A DNA stretch of 22,161 nt from JBAZTO01 sp041661865 (GTDB taxonomy: Bacteria; Planctomycetota; Phycisphaerae; SM23-33): assembly GCA_041661865.1 (NCBI GenBank), contig JBAZTO010000059.1, positions 1 through 22,161 on the forward strand, given 5' to 3'. The notes below the pieces were generated by a model that was given only the letters and a program-made list of their open reading frames with translations, did no database searches and had not been told where the DNA came from. This document shows positions 14,740 through 22,161 of the stretch, in pieces. Both the position numbers and the translations under genes were made by a program. Within the stretch, counting starts at the first letter, position 1. Every line of letters begins with the position of its first letter.

Positions 14740-15534
14740 ATGAGCCTGGGAGCGATAATTCGTCAGCGGCGGGAGGAATTGGGGCTGACACAGGACCGAC
14801 TGGCGGCACAATCGGGCATTTCCAAGCCTTACCTGTCGAATATCGAGACGGGCAAGGCCAAGAACCCCCCCACCGACGGCGTGCTCCGCTCGCTGGAGCG
14901 GGCGCTGGGGTATCGGGGCGCCGAGCTGATGCGGCTGGCGCACCTGGCCCGGACCCCCGCCGACGTCCGCGACCAGCAGGAGTTGCTGGAGGCGGAGGTT
15001 CAGAAGCTGCGCGGCGTACTCAAGGAGCTCATTTCCGTCGGGGGCGGCAAGTCGGGCGCGGCGAAGAATATGGGCCGCCTGGCGCGGACCATCGCCGGCG
15101 GCGGCAACGTCAGCGGCCTGTCGGCGGGACTGGCCATCCCCGTGATCAACAAGGTCTCAGCCGGCCATCCGCAGCATTTCACCGACCTGGATTACCCGCC
15201 CAGCATCGCCGACGAGTACATCCGCTGCGTGGACCTGCACGATTCGCAGGCCTTCGCGGCGCGGGTCGTGGGCGACTCCATGGAGCCGGACTATCACGAG
15301 GGTGACGTGGTGGTTTTTTCCCCCAACACCCCCGCCGCCAACGGCGACGACTGCTTCGCCCGATTCGCCGACGACGGCGGCACGACCTTCAAGCGGCTCT
15401 ACCAGGACCAGGAGTCCAACATCCGCCTTCAGCCCCTCAACAACAAGTATCCCGCGCAGGTCTATCCCCGCGAGAGCATCTCAGGCCTCTGGCCGGCGGT
15501 CTTCCGCATCCAGCCGGTACGCAAGGGAGGTTAG
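14740..15534 (+). CDS. XRE-family repressor with S24 (LexA/CI-like) autocleavage domain
   Basis: The protein has 264 residues. Residues 3-66 are an XRE helix-turn-helix (LTQDRLAAQSGISKPYLSNIE). A helical linker follows, then a Gly-rich stretch, then the S24 peptidase domain (about 132-258). The Ala-Gly bond at 141-142 in VINKVSAGHP fits the LexA/CI self-cleavage site. Ser180 (VVGDSMEPDYHEGD) and Lys218 (TTFKRLY) form the catalytic dyad. GGCGGAG precedes the ATG at good spacing. The gene diverges from the HTH-terminase transcription unit and is probably inactivated by RecA filaments on DNA damage, which would switch that unit on (inferred from the family). Confidence 0.92.
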   Translation: MSLGAIIRQRREELGLTQDRLAAQSGISKPYLSNIETGKAKNPPTDGVLRSLERALGYRGAELMRLAHLARTPADVRDQQELLEAEVQKLRGVLKELISVGGGKSGAAKNMGRLARTIAGGGNVSGLSAGLAIPVINKVSAGHPQHFTDLDYPPSIADEYIRCVDLHDSQAFAARVVGDSMEPDYHEGDVVVFSPNTPAANGDDCFARFADDGGTTFKRLYQDQESNIRLQPLNNKYPAQVYPRESISGLWPAVFRIQPVRKGG

Positions 15535-15560
15535 GGGTTGGAGGGTGAAGGTTGGAGGTG

Positions 15561-15693
15561 GTCCGTAGGGCGTGCATACCTGCACGCGGAATCGTTCACC
15601 GGCGCGGACGCGCGGCAGAGTTCCTGCTCCGCTGCGAGGATATTCATGACGAACGAAAAGGAGGTGGAGTCGGAATTCCACCTTCCTGATATA
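15561..15693 (-). repeat. Three-hairpin repeat, copy 3
   Basis: Reverse orientation: hairpin 3 at 15570-15587 (GCGTGCA / TGCACGC with altered loop TACC), hairpin 2 at 15612-15635 (with a wobble and one mismatch) and hairpin 1 at 15660-15686. It lies between the 3' ends of the repressor gene and dapB. It is the most diverged copy, yet all three stems are still recognisable. Confidence 0.88.
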
Positions 15694-15741
15694 CGGGCTT
15701 TGATCTCGATGTTGCGCGCCATATTGGGTCCCCAAAGCGGG

Positions 15742-16578
15742 TTAGGCGCGGGGGACAAACAACGTGTAGTTTTCTGGTCCCGCCCCGTTTTCCGGCCCCT
15801 CGACCCGGTTGACCTCCAATCCGTCCATGACAAAAGACAGATAGGGAATCAGAAAATCTTCCATGCTGTAGAAACCGATCGGTTGCTTCGCAATACTCTT
15901 GGCGGCAAACAATGCACCATTGCCGAATGCCTCACGCGTGATCGATTCGTGGATCATTCTTACTGTCTGGTACGGAAACCCGAACAGAATCTCGTGCCGG
16001 CCAATGATGCCCCCAGCTCGAATCGACTTGATCGAGTCTTCGGCCACCGCCAGGCTGCGTGCGATGATCTTCGCGGTTCCGGATACTTCCTTCTTGGTCT
16101 TGAAATGCTCCTCCACCACCTCGATATCGACCGCCGGGGCAATCAGTTTCAGTATCTTCGAGGCCAGGATCAGAAAATTCACCCCAATGGTGATGTTGGG
16201 CGACCACAACACCCGCGTAGTCCGCGCCAGTTCACGGAGGAAAGCGATCTTATGATCGGGATAGCTTGATATTGCGCTAATGATGCTGATGCCCCTCCGT
16301 GCCGCCTCTTCCCCATAATACTCAATCCCCTCCTCGCTGGAAAAATCAACGATCACATCCACCGGCATCTCACCGAGCAACCGTCCGATGGGCATCTCAT
16401 CCCGCATGTAGATCAAGCCGGGCTCGTCAGATTCAACACCCAAGAACTCCGGCACGGACCGGTATTGCAGCGTCTGCGATTTCCGGATGACCCAACACAA
16501 ACAGGTCTCTTTGCTTTGCAAGAGCACCGAAGCCACCGCTTTGCCGGTACGGCCAAAACCGATCAGTCCCGCTCGCAT
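15742..16578 (-). CDS. dapB: Divergent 4-hydroxy-tetrahydrodipicolinate reductase (DapB)
   Basis: The protein has 278 residues from the ATG at 16578, which is preceded by GGAAAGGAAT; an extension to 16692 is open but lacks conserved sequence. The Rossmann motif is GFGRTG (7-12). VDIEVVEEHFKTKKEVSGTA matches the DapB catalytic segment: the first His and the Lys are kept, the second His is Phe, and the loop is one residue short. IRAGGIIGRHEILFGFP, and then HESITREAFGNGALFAAKSI, fit the C-terminal core. It should reduce hydroxy-tetrahydrodipicolinate in lysine/diaminopimelate synthesis, unless the His change marks a different substrate. It is less GC-rich than its neighbours and lies between two same-orientation repeat copies, so transfer is plausible. 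No other lysine gene is nearby. Confidence 0.82.
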   Translation of the reverse strand: MRAGLIGFGRTGKAVASVLLQSKETCLCWVIRKSQTLQYRSVPEFLGVESDEPGLIYMRDEMPIGRLLGEMPVDVIVDFSSEEGIEYYGEEAARRGISIISAISSYPDHKIAFLRELARTTRVLWSPNITIGVNFLILASKILKLIAPAVDIEVVEEHFKTKKEVSGTAKIIARSLAVAEDSIKSIRAGGIIGRHEILFGFPYQTVRMIHESITREAFGNGALFAAKSIAKQPIGFYSMEDFLIPYLSFVMDGLEVNRVEGPENGAGPENYTLFVPRA

Positions 16579-16819
16579 GGCAATTCCTTTCCAAACCCGC
16601 CGGTCCTGCGTTTGCAGCGGCAAACGCCAAGATCGAGGTTCATCCAGTAGTGCCAAGTGGCGGCCCGACCACTCGAATGCCTGCGGCTTCACAGGAGCAC
16701 CGCACCCTTATGAAACTCTGCTCGCAGGCCGTATTTTAGCGTATCCGCCTGCCAAACTTCAAGTCGGGAGTAGGTTGGACAGGGCCATCGCATCTAAAAA
16801 TAAAGTAAGTTAGTCGCCG

Positions 16820-16956
16820 AGTCCGTAGGCGTGCAACTGGTTGCACGCGGAATCGTTCACCGGCGCAGACGCGCGGCGGAGTTCCTACTCCGCCGCGAGG
16901 ATGTCCAGGACGAGCGAAAAGGAGGTGGAGTAGGAACTCCACCTCCCTGATATGTA
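16820..16956 (-). repeat. Three-hairpin repeat, copy 4
   Basis: Reverse orientation, with hairpin 3 at 16829-16848, hairpin 2 at 16873-16896 (perfect stem) and hairpin 1 at 16921-16946. Order and spacing match the other copies. It lies downstream of groEL and upstream of dapB, in the same orientation as copy 3. Confidence 0.9.
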
Positions 16957-17010
16957 TCACACCACATTATTCAGGTAGACCCGATTCAGCGACTCACCTG
17001 TCAGCAATAT

Positions 17011-17034
17011 AGGGCGTGCAACTTGTTGCACGCG
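17011..17034 (-). repeat. Fragment of the three-hairpin repeat (hairpin 3 only)
   Basis: AGGGCGTGCAACTTGTTGCA followed by CGCG reproduces hairpin 3 and its flank; hairpins 1 and 2 are absent. It is a truncated copy or an independent unit. Confidence 0.75.
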
Positions 17035-17098
17035 GAAGTTCCTGACTCCGGCCCGGACAACAATTCCCGCTCGCTTAGCGCTCGCGGCTAGTAAGACC

Positions 17099-17162
17099 AC
17101 TGGTCCCTGGTCCCTGGTCCCTTTTTCCGATCTTTCGGTCTTCCGGTACTCCGGTACTCCGG
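17099..17162 (+). repeat. Short tandem repeats CTGGTCC and CCGGTACT
   Basis: CTGGTCC is repeated three times (17099-17121), followed by a TTCCGGTACTCCGGTACTCC run ending just before the groEL stop codon. The CTGGTCC unit recurs at 19346-19379, on the other side of groES. Confidence 0.75.
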
Positions 17163-17167
17163 GTCTA

Positions 17168-18799
<1,632 letters not shown>

Positions 18800-18911
18800 G
18801 TTCTTTCAGCTCCCTATCTGTATCTTGGTTGAACGCGATATTTTGAATGCGTTTGCGGGATGTTCCTTTCGGACCTTGGCACCAATCGATCGATTAACCG
18901 ATCAACCGTGT

Positions 18912-19214
18912 CTAGTCCATGATCGCCAGGACATCCGATTCGTCCATCAGCATGTACTCTTCGCCGTCGACCTTGATCTCGGTGCCGGCGTAGCTGGCGA
19001 AGAGAACCTTGTCGCCCTTCTTGACCTGGAAGGCCGCCCGCTTGCCGTCTTCGAGCAGCTTGCCGTCGCCGACGGCCAGCACGGTGCCCTTCTGGGGCTT
19101 TTCCTTGGCCGTGTCGGGCAGGACGATGCCGCCGCGGGTCTTTTCCTCGGCTTCCAGACGCTTGATGAGAACCTTCTCGCCCAGGGGACGAATCTTCGGT
19201 GCAGCCTTAGCCAT
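18912..19214 (-). CDS. groS: Co-chaperonin GroES (Hsp10)
   Basis: The protein has 100 residues and is the heptameric lid of the GroEL chamber. The mobile loop EEKTRGGIVLPDTAKEKPQ (about 21-39), the roof region and the C-terminal VDGEEYMLMDESDVLAIMD are all standard. A strong AAGGAGT lies 8 bp before the ATG. It is the first of the groES-groEL pair. I see no CIRCE (HrcA) inverted repeat in the 140 bp upstream, so regulation differs from the Bacillus pattern or the promoter lies before the receiver-like gene. Confidence 0.98.
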   Translation of the reverse strand: MAKAAPKIRPLGEKVLIKRLEAEEKTRGGIVLPDTAKEKPQKGTVLAVGDGKLLEDGKRAAFQVKKGDKVLFASYAGTEIKVDGEEYMLMDESDVLAIMD

Positions 19215-19231
19215 TGTGTAACTCCTTCTTC

Positions 19232-19325
19232 TTGAATGGCGAGTCGCGAATCGCGAATCGCGAATTTACCCTGCTGCCAATCTGTATTCCTGAATCGCGA
19301 ATCGCCCGTCGCGGATCGCGAATTC
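19232..19325. repeat. GCGAATC tandem repeat upstream of groES
   Basis: Units of GCGAATC and variants (GAGTCGCGAATCGCGAAT, then GAATCGCGAATCGCCC) occur in two runs, about 19238-19265 and 19293-19323. Each run is partly palindromic through CGCG. They lie in the groES 5' leader. Confidence 0.7.
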
Positions 19326-19345
19326 CCTGCCCATTGCCGCTCTTG

Positions 19346-19379
19346 CCCTGGTCCCTATTCCCTGGTCCCTGGTCCCTGC
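19346..19379 (+). repeat. CCCTGGT tandem repeat
   Basis: CCCTGGTCCCTATTCCCTGG and a further GTCCCTGGTCCC repeat the unit seen at 17099-17121. On the minus strand it encodes the last residues (GPGTRE) and the stop of the receiver-like gene. Confidence 0.75.
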
Positions 19380-19792
19380 TGTTCTCTAAGCATCTGGTCC
19401 AGGCGGAGCATCATCCGCTGAATCTGGCGGAGCAATTCTTCCAGCGCCAGCGGGCGGGTCACCACGCTGAAGGCTGCCAGTCGCAGGGCGTCTTCCAGCA
19501 GGTGGCGGTCGCTGCGGCTGGTCACCACGACCACCGGCAGGCGCTCGTTCATCCGCCGGATCATCCGCAGCAGGTGGATGACATCCACCGTCCACGGGGC
19601 CGACTCGTCCAGCACGGCTGCGTCGGCGAGCCCGGCATGCACAACCTCGAGCAACTGGTGGTCGTTCCGCACCTGGTAGGTCACCAGGAACTTCGGACCG
19701 ACAATCCGCTCCAGCGCCGGCAGCCAGGACTCCGCCTCGCCACTGACGACCAGGCTGAAGGGCGTTCCTCGCTGATGACTGGTTGTGACCAT
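19355..19792 (-). CDS. Degenerate response-regulator receiver-like protein
   Basis: About 145 residues from the ATG at 19792; an upstream ATG at 19834 adds 14 residues unlike the family. The CheY-like alternation is visible: FSLVV strand, then AAVLDESAPWTVD with candidate phospho-acceptor Asp62, then LPVVVVTSRSD with Thr91, then SVVTRPL where Arg113 replaces the conserved Lys. The N-terminal acidic pair for magnesium is missing (SGEAE), so phosphorylation is doubtful. The C-terminus is a charged helix running into residues written by the CCCTGGT tandem repeat. It lies 140 bp upstream of groES on the same strand and may be cotranscribed. There is no output domain. Confidence 0.75.
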   Translation of the reverse strand: MVTTSHQRGTPFSLVVSGEAESWLPALERIVGPKFLVTYQVRNDHQLLEVVHAGLADAAVLDESAPWTVDVIHLLRMIRRMNERLPVVVVTSRSDRHLLEDALRLAAFSVVTRPLALEELLRQIQRMMLRLDQMLREQQGPGTRE

Positions 19793-20496
19793 GGTAAATC
19801 TCGCCAAAACGGCCCGGCCGGTCGCACCCGGCATACCGCGAGAACGATCGACGCCGACTCTACACGTTGCAAGGCCAGTGCCATGATTTATAACTCGTTT
19901 AATTTTAAATTGTTAGGATCACAAGACCCTTCAAGACGACCCCCAAACGCTGCCTGGGCTGTCGTGGATTCCGCCGGGAGACTGCTTTATTGGCAGGCGC
20001 CGCTCCGCCACGGGAGGCTCGAAGGGACGAAAACAGAGTGAATTAGGGCGGGCACTGCCCGCCGCGCTGGGCTTGCGGGCTATTCAGGCCTGATGGGCCA
20101 ACGGAACGATCGCCGGGGGTGGAGCGGCGGCTGTTTGAGGATATTCCCACTTCACTGGCGCAAGAGCGGAGCGTTCGTCGCGAATGCCGGGACCTCGAAG
20201 GATTTACCACCTAGCCGCATCGGCTCCCGATCACTGCGTCCAAGCCCCCAACGTACCGCCGCTGCCACGGCCCCACCCAGTCCCTACCCCAAACCAGCCC
20301 GAAAAGCCCATCCGAAGCTGATACCCCCCGCCCAAACGCTCTAACTCCAGCCTATTCATCCTCCAACATCCCACCTTGAGGAATCGCTGTCTCACGCCGG
20401 CGTCTCTTGCAACGACGCGGCTTGGGGTCTAGACTTCCGTCAGTCTTGAAATCGTGCTGTCCGGTTCGGCGGCGAGAGTGAAACAGGAGTCCCCTC
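19793..20496. other. Intergenic region, 704 bp
   Basis: No convincing gene. An AT-rich patch at about 19883-19915, with TATAAA on the minus strand (19892-19887) but a poor -35, may hold the promoter of the receiver-like/groES-groEL unit. GGCGGGCA-C-TGCCCGCC (20047-20063) is a perfect 8-bp stem of a type common in planctomycete gaps. The small frame at 20093-20344 has proline-rich, low-complexity content and no ribosome site, so I do not call it. Nothing else is recognised before the ribosome site of the next gene. Confidence 0.6.
20047..20063. repeat. Palindrome GGCGGGCA-C-TGCCCGCC
   Basis: A perfect 8-bp inverted repeat around a single C, flanked by TAGG on the left. It resembles short planctomycete intergenic palindromes and is the only copy I see in the window. 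Confidence 0.65.
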
Positions 20497-21675
20497 ATGA
20501 AGAAACTGAAGAAGGTTCGTTTTGGCGTGGTCGGCCTGGGCATGGGCGGCCTGCACTGTAGGGACATTGTCAAGGAAGCCGGCAAGGACTTCTCGCTGGG
20601 CGCCATCTGCGACATCAACGAGGCCCGGGTCAGGAAGTTCGCCGGCGAGTTGAAGGTTCCTTACTTCACCGACGCCCAGGAGATGTACGATTCGGGGCTG
20701 GTGGACGCGGTCATCGTGGCCACCCCGCACTATTGGCACGTCCCGCTGGCCCTTCGCGCCGCCCGCGCCGGCCTGCACGTCCTGTGCGAAAAGCCGCTCT
20801 CCTCGACCGTCGGCCCAGCCAGGCAGATGATCGCCGAGTGCAGGAAACGCAAGGTGGCCCTGGGCGCGATGCTCCAGCACCGCACGCGCGGCATCATGGT
20901 CAAGATGAAGCAGATGGTCGACAGCGGCGCCATCGGTGAGGTCTTCCGCGTCTCGATGATCTGCTCCAACTGGCACCGCACGCAGGCCTACTACGACAGC
21001 GGGCAGTGGCGCGGCACCTGGGACGGCGAGGGCGGAGGCGTGCTGATTAATCAGGCGCCGCACCACCTGGACCTCTTCACCTGGATCGGCGGCATGCCGC
21101 GGCGGGTCACGGGCGTCCTGGACACCCGCCTCCACAAGATCGAGGTGGAAGACGCCGCCAACTTCATCTGCGAGTACGGCAACGGGAAAATCGGTTACTT
21201 TTACGCCACCACGGCCGAGCAGCCGGGCATGGAACAGTTCATGGTCTGCGGCGACAAGGCCACCCTCATCGCCGAGGGCGGCCGGCTGCGAATGGGCAGG
21301 CTGCGCGTCCCGCTCAAAGAGTACACCATGAGCTCGGAGAACTCTGCCGCCGATTCGGGCAAGAACGCCACCACCTGGAGCGATGTCGAAATCCCCCATC
21401 GCCCCAGCGGGCACATCGAGATCATCCGCGCCTTCGCCGCCCATCTCCTCCGCGGCACCCCGCTCTATGCCGACGGCAGGGACGCCCTCAACGAACTGCA
21501 ACTGTCCAATGCCATGTACCTCGCCGGCTACAAGAACAAGCCGGTGGATCTGCCCATCGACGACCAGGAGATCGAGAAACTCATCGCCCGGCTCATCAGG
21601 GAACGCTCCACCGGCAGGGGAGGCAACCTCAGGGGCGCAGCCACCCGCGACCTCAGGAAGCTCATGGGCAAGTGA
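20497..21675 (+). CDS. Gfo/Idh/MocA-family NAD(P)-dependent oxidoreductase
   Basis: The protein has 392 residues. The N-terminal Rossmann fold shows GLGMGG (13-18), ICDIN for the ribose end, ATPHYWH (76-81) and CEKPL (97-101) with the catalytic Lys99. The C-terminal alpha/beta domain carries INQAPHHLDLF (184-194), with His189 and Asp192 in the catalytic positions and Asn185 in place of the more common Asp. There is no signal or Tat peptide, so it is cytoplasmic. CAGGAG lies about 8 bp before the ATG. The family oxidises or reduces sugars, inositols and related compounds; the substrate cannot be read from sequence. GH43 and DUF4091 genes in the same window fit a carbohydrate-using organism, but they are not linked to this gene. 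Confidence 0.93.
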   Translation: MKKLKKVRFGVVGLGMGGLHCRDIVKEAGKDFSLGAICDINEARVRKFAGELKVPYFTDAQEMYDSGLVDAVIVATPHYWHVPLALRAARAGLHVLCEKPLSSTVGPARQMIAECRKRKVALGAMLQHRTRGIMVKMKQMVDSGAIGEVFRVSMICSNWHRTQAYYDSGQWRGTWDGEGGGVLINQAPHHLDLFTWIGGMPRRVTGVLDTRLHKIEVEDAANFICEYGNGKIGYFYATTAEQPGMEQFMVCGDKATLIAEGGRLRMGRLRVPLKEYTMSSENSAADSGKNATTWSDVEIPHRPSGHIEIIRAFAAHLLRGTPLYADGRDALNELQLSNAMYLAGYKNKPVDLPIDDQEIEKLIARLIRERSTGRGGNLRGAATRDLRKLMGK

Positions 21676-22161
21676 CGGCCAGGCGCCGTGGCCGCATGCC
21701 CGCGCGCGGGAAGGTCCGGCCCCACGAATGCCGGCTGGGCGCTGTGACAGCGGAATTACGCGAAGCAACTCACGAATTGGCCCTCTTTGATTGTTCGCGT
21801 GATGAGGCTCTGTCTGAAAACGCTGGCGCAGGCCCGAGAACGAGGGATTTCGCGGGATGGCAAGGACGGCGAAGCAGGCAAATCCAGTCGATTTGTCGAT
21901 GCAGCCGGACGCCACCAGCACGGCCGCGCCGCAGAGTATCGCAACGGGGGTCACGACCCGGCTGCACATCGGCTGGGATCGCAGCAACCAGCCTGCCAGG
22001 CAGGCGACGATAGCCAGCGTCACAACCGTCTGGCCTAACCCGCATATTTCACACTGGGTGCTGAGGGCGTATATAGAGGGTAGAGGGGTGTGGGCGGATG
22101 GATTTGTGGTGGTCGCGCGGCAGATCGGCGCAGACTACCCCCTTACCCCCACCGGCGGAAT
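21676..22161. other. Terminal intergenic region, 486 bp
   Basis: No gene is supported with confidence. On the minus strand, a frame starting with GTG at 22023 has two or three hydrophobic stretches (LAIVACLAGWLL, VVTPVAILCGAAVLVASGC, FACFAVLAI) over its first 60 codons. It then runs on as antisense sequence over the oxidoreductase. It could be the remnant of a membrane-protein gene, but there is no ribosome site and no plausible stop. CCCGCGCGCGGG (21699-21710) is a palindrome. The right copy of the 109-bp inverted repeat follows at 22039. Confidence 0.5.
22039..22147 (-). repeat. Right copy of 109-bp inverted repeat
   Basis: Exact reverse complement of 1-109. Fourteen further bases follow to the window end and have no partner at the left edge. 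On the minus strand it leads into the possible membrane-protein remnant; the sequences differ immediately after TATGCGGG. Confidence 0.9.

Larger units (their letters stand above)
16579..17167. other. Repeat-filled intergenic region, 589 bp
   Basis: No gene is supported between dapB and the groEL stop codon. It contains the upstream region of dapB, copy 4 of the three-hairpin repeat (16820-16956), a fragment with only hairpin 3 (17011-17034), a CCGCTCGCTTAGCGCTCGCGG-like palindrome near 17068-17087 and the CTGGTCC and CCGGTACT tandem repeats (17099-17162). Confidence 0.75.

Noticed and set aside
10908..15534. Complete prophage
   Set aside because: Only terminase-like, repressor and HTH genes are seen; no portal, capsid, tail, integrase or lysis gene is in the window.
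15538..15735. Small frames in the repeats, such as one reading MTNEKEVE
   Set aside because: The same peptide appears in separate repeat copies because the DNA repeat is shared; there is no ribosome site and frames run on differently.
19215..19354. CIRCE element before groES
   Set aside because: I looked for TTAGCACTC and its inverted partner and found neither; the palindromic look comes from the GCGAATC tandem repeat.
20093..20344. Small gene of 83 codons before the oxidoreductase
   Set aside because: Low-complexity proline-rich sequence, no ribosome site and no recognisable pattern.
20440..22023. Minus-strand frame of 527 codons opposite the oxidoreductase
   Set aside because: Most of it is antisense to the Gfo/Idh/MocA gene. 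Only its first 60 or so codons, with hydrophobic runs, are worth keeping, as a possible remnant.

Overview
The window looks like a chromosomal segment of a high-GC planctomycete, perhaps related to Phycisphaerae. This is inferred from gene content and repeat style, not from a database search. The signs are a C39-peptidase-like/DUF1573 protein, a DUF4091 glycosidase-like protein with a CBM9-type domain, a YqfO-type Nif3 protein, a GH43 beta-xylosidase, a Gfo/Idh/MocA oxidoreductase, and gaps packed with hairpin repeats. Most genes are strongly GC-rich. Three blocks look clearly less so by eye: 103-2676, 10139-10844 and 15742-16578.

Layout. (1) 1-2676: a probable two-gene operon for an envelope protein with a C-terminal membrane anchor (its N-terminus looks cut off) and a secreted C39-like/DUF1573 protein. 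(2) 2861-7732: carbohydrate genes, a GH43 beta-xylosidase and a secreted DUF4091/CBM9 protein. (3) 7851-10117: a stand-alone precorrin-2 dehydrogenase/ferrochelatase (siroheme) and a Nif3-family protein, separated by about 490 bp of non-coding, highly structured DNA. (4) 10139-10844: an overlapping pair, a small protein and a DUF2335 membrane protein. (5) 10908-15534: the most unusual part, described below. (6) 15742-16578: a divergent DapB. (7) 17168-19792: a receiver-like protein, GroES and GroEL, all leftward. (8) 20497-21675: a Gfo/Idh/MocA dehydrogenase.

The unusual system. A single 958-residue leftward protein joins an ABC-type ATPase, a GNAT acetyltransferase and a phage-type large terminase (ATPase plus RNase-H-like nuclease). 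A divergent ASCH-domain (PUA-like) gene starts 5 bp away. Upstream, on the same strand as the fusion, is a small two-HTH protein placed where a small terminase subunit would be. Next to that is a divergent XRE-S24 (LexA/CI-like) repressor. The gap between repressor and HTH gene is AT-rich and holds two GTTAAC sites; one lies between the -35 and -10 of a good leftward promoter. I infer a damage-inducible DNA-processing or packaging-like module with no capsid or portal gene in view. It could be a domesticated phage remnant, a gene-transfer-agent-like device or a conflict system.

Repeats. A family of about 140 bp units with three hairpins has four full copies and one fragment. The copies form two same-orientation pairs, each bracketing one gene (GH43 and dapB). 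A second structured element of about 260 bp lies at 8549-8811. A CACGGCTGC/GCAGCCGTG hairpin occurs twice. Short tandem repeats lie on both sides of groES-groEL. The two ends of the window carry an exact 109-bp inverted repeat, which may be biological or may come from assembly.
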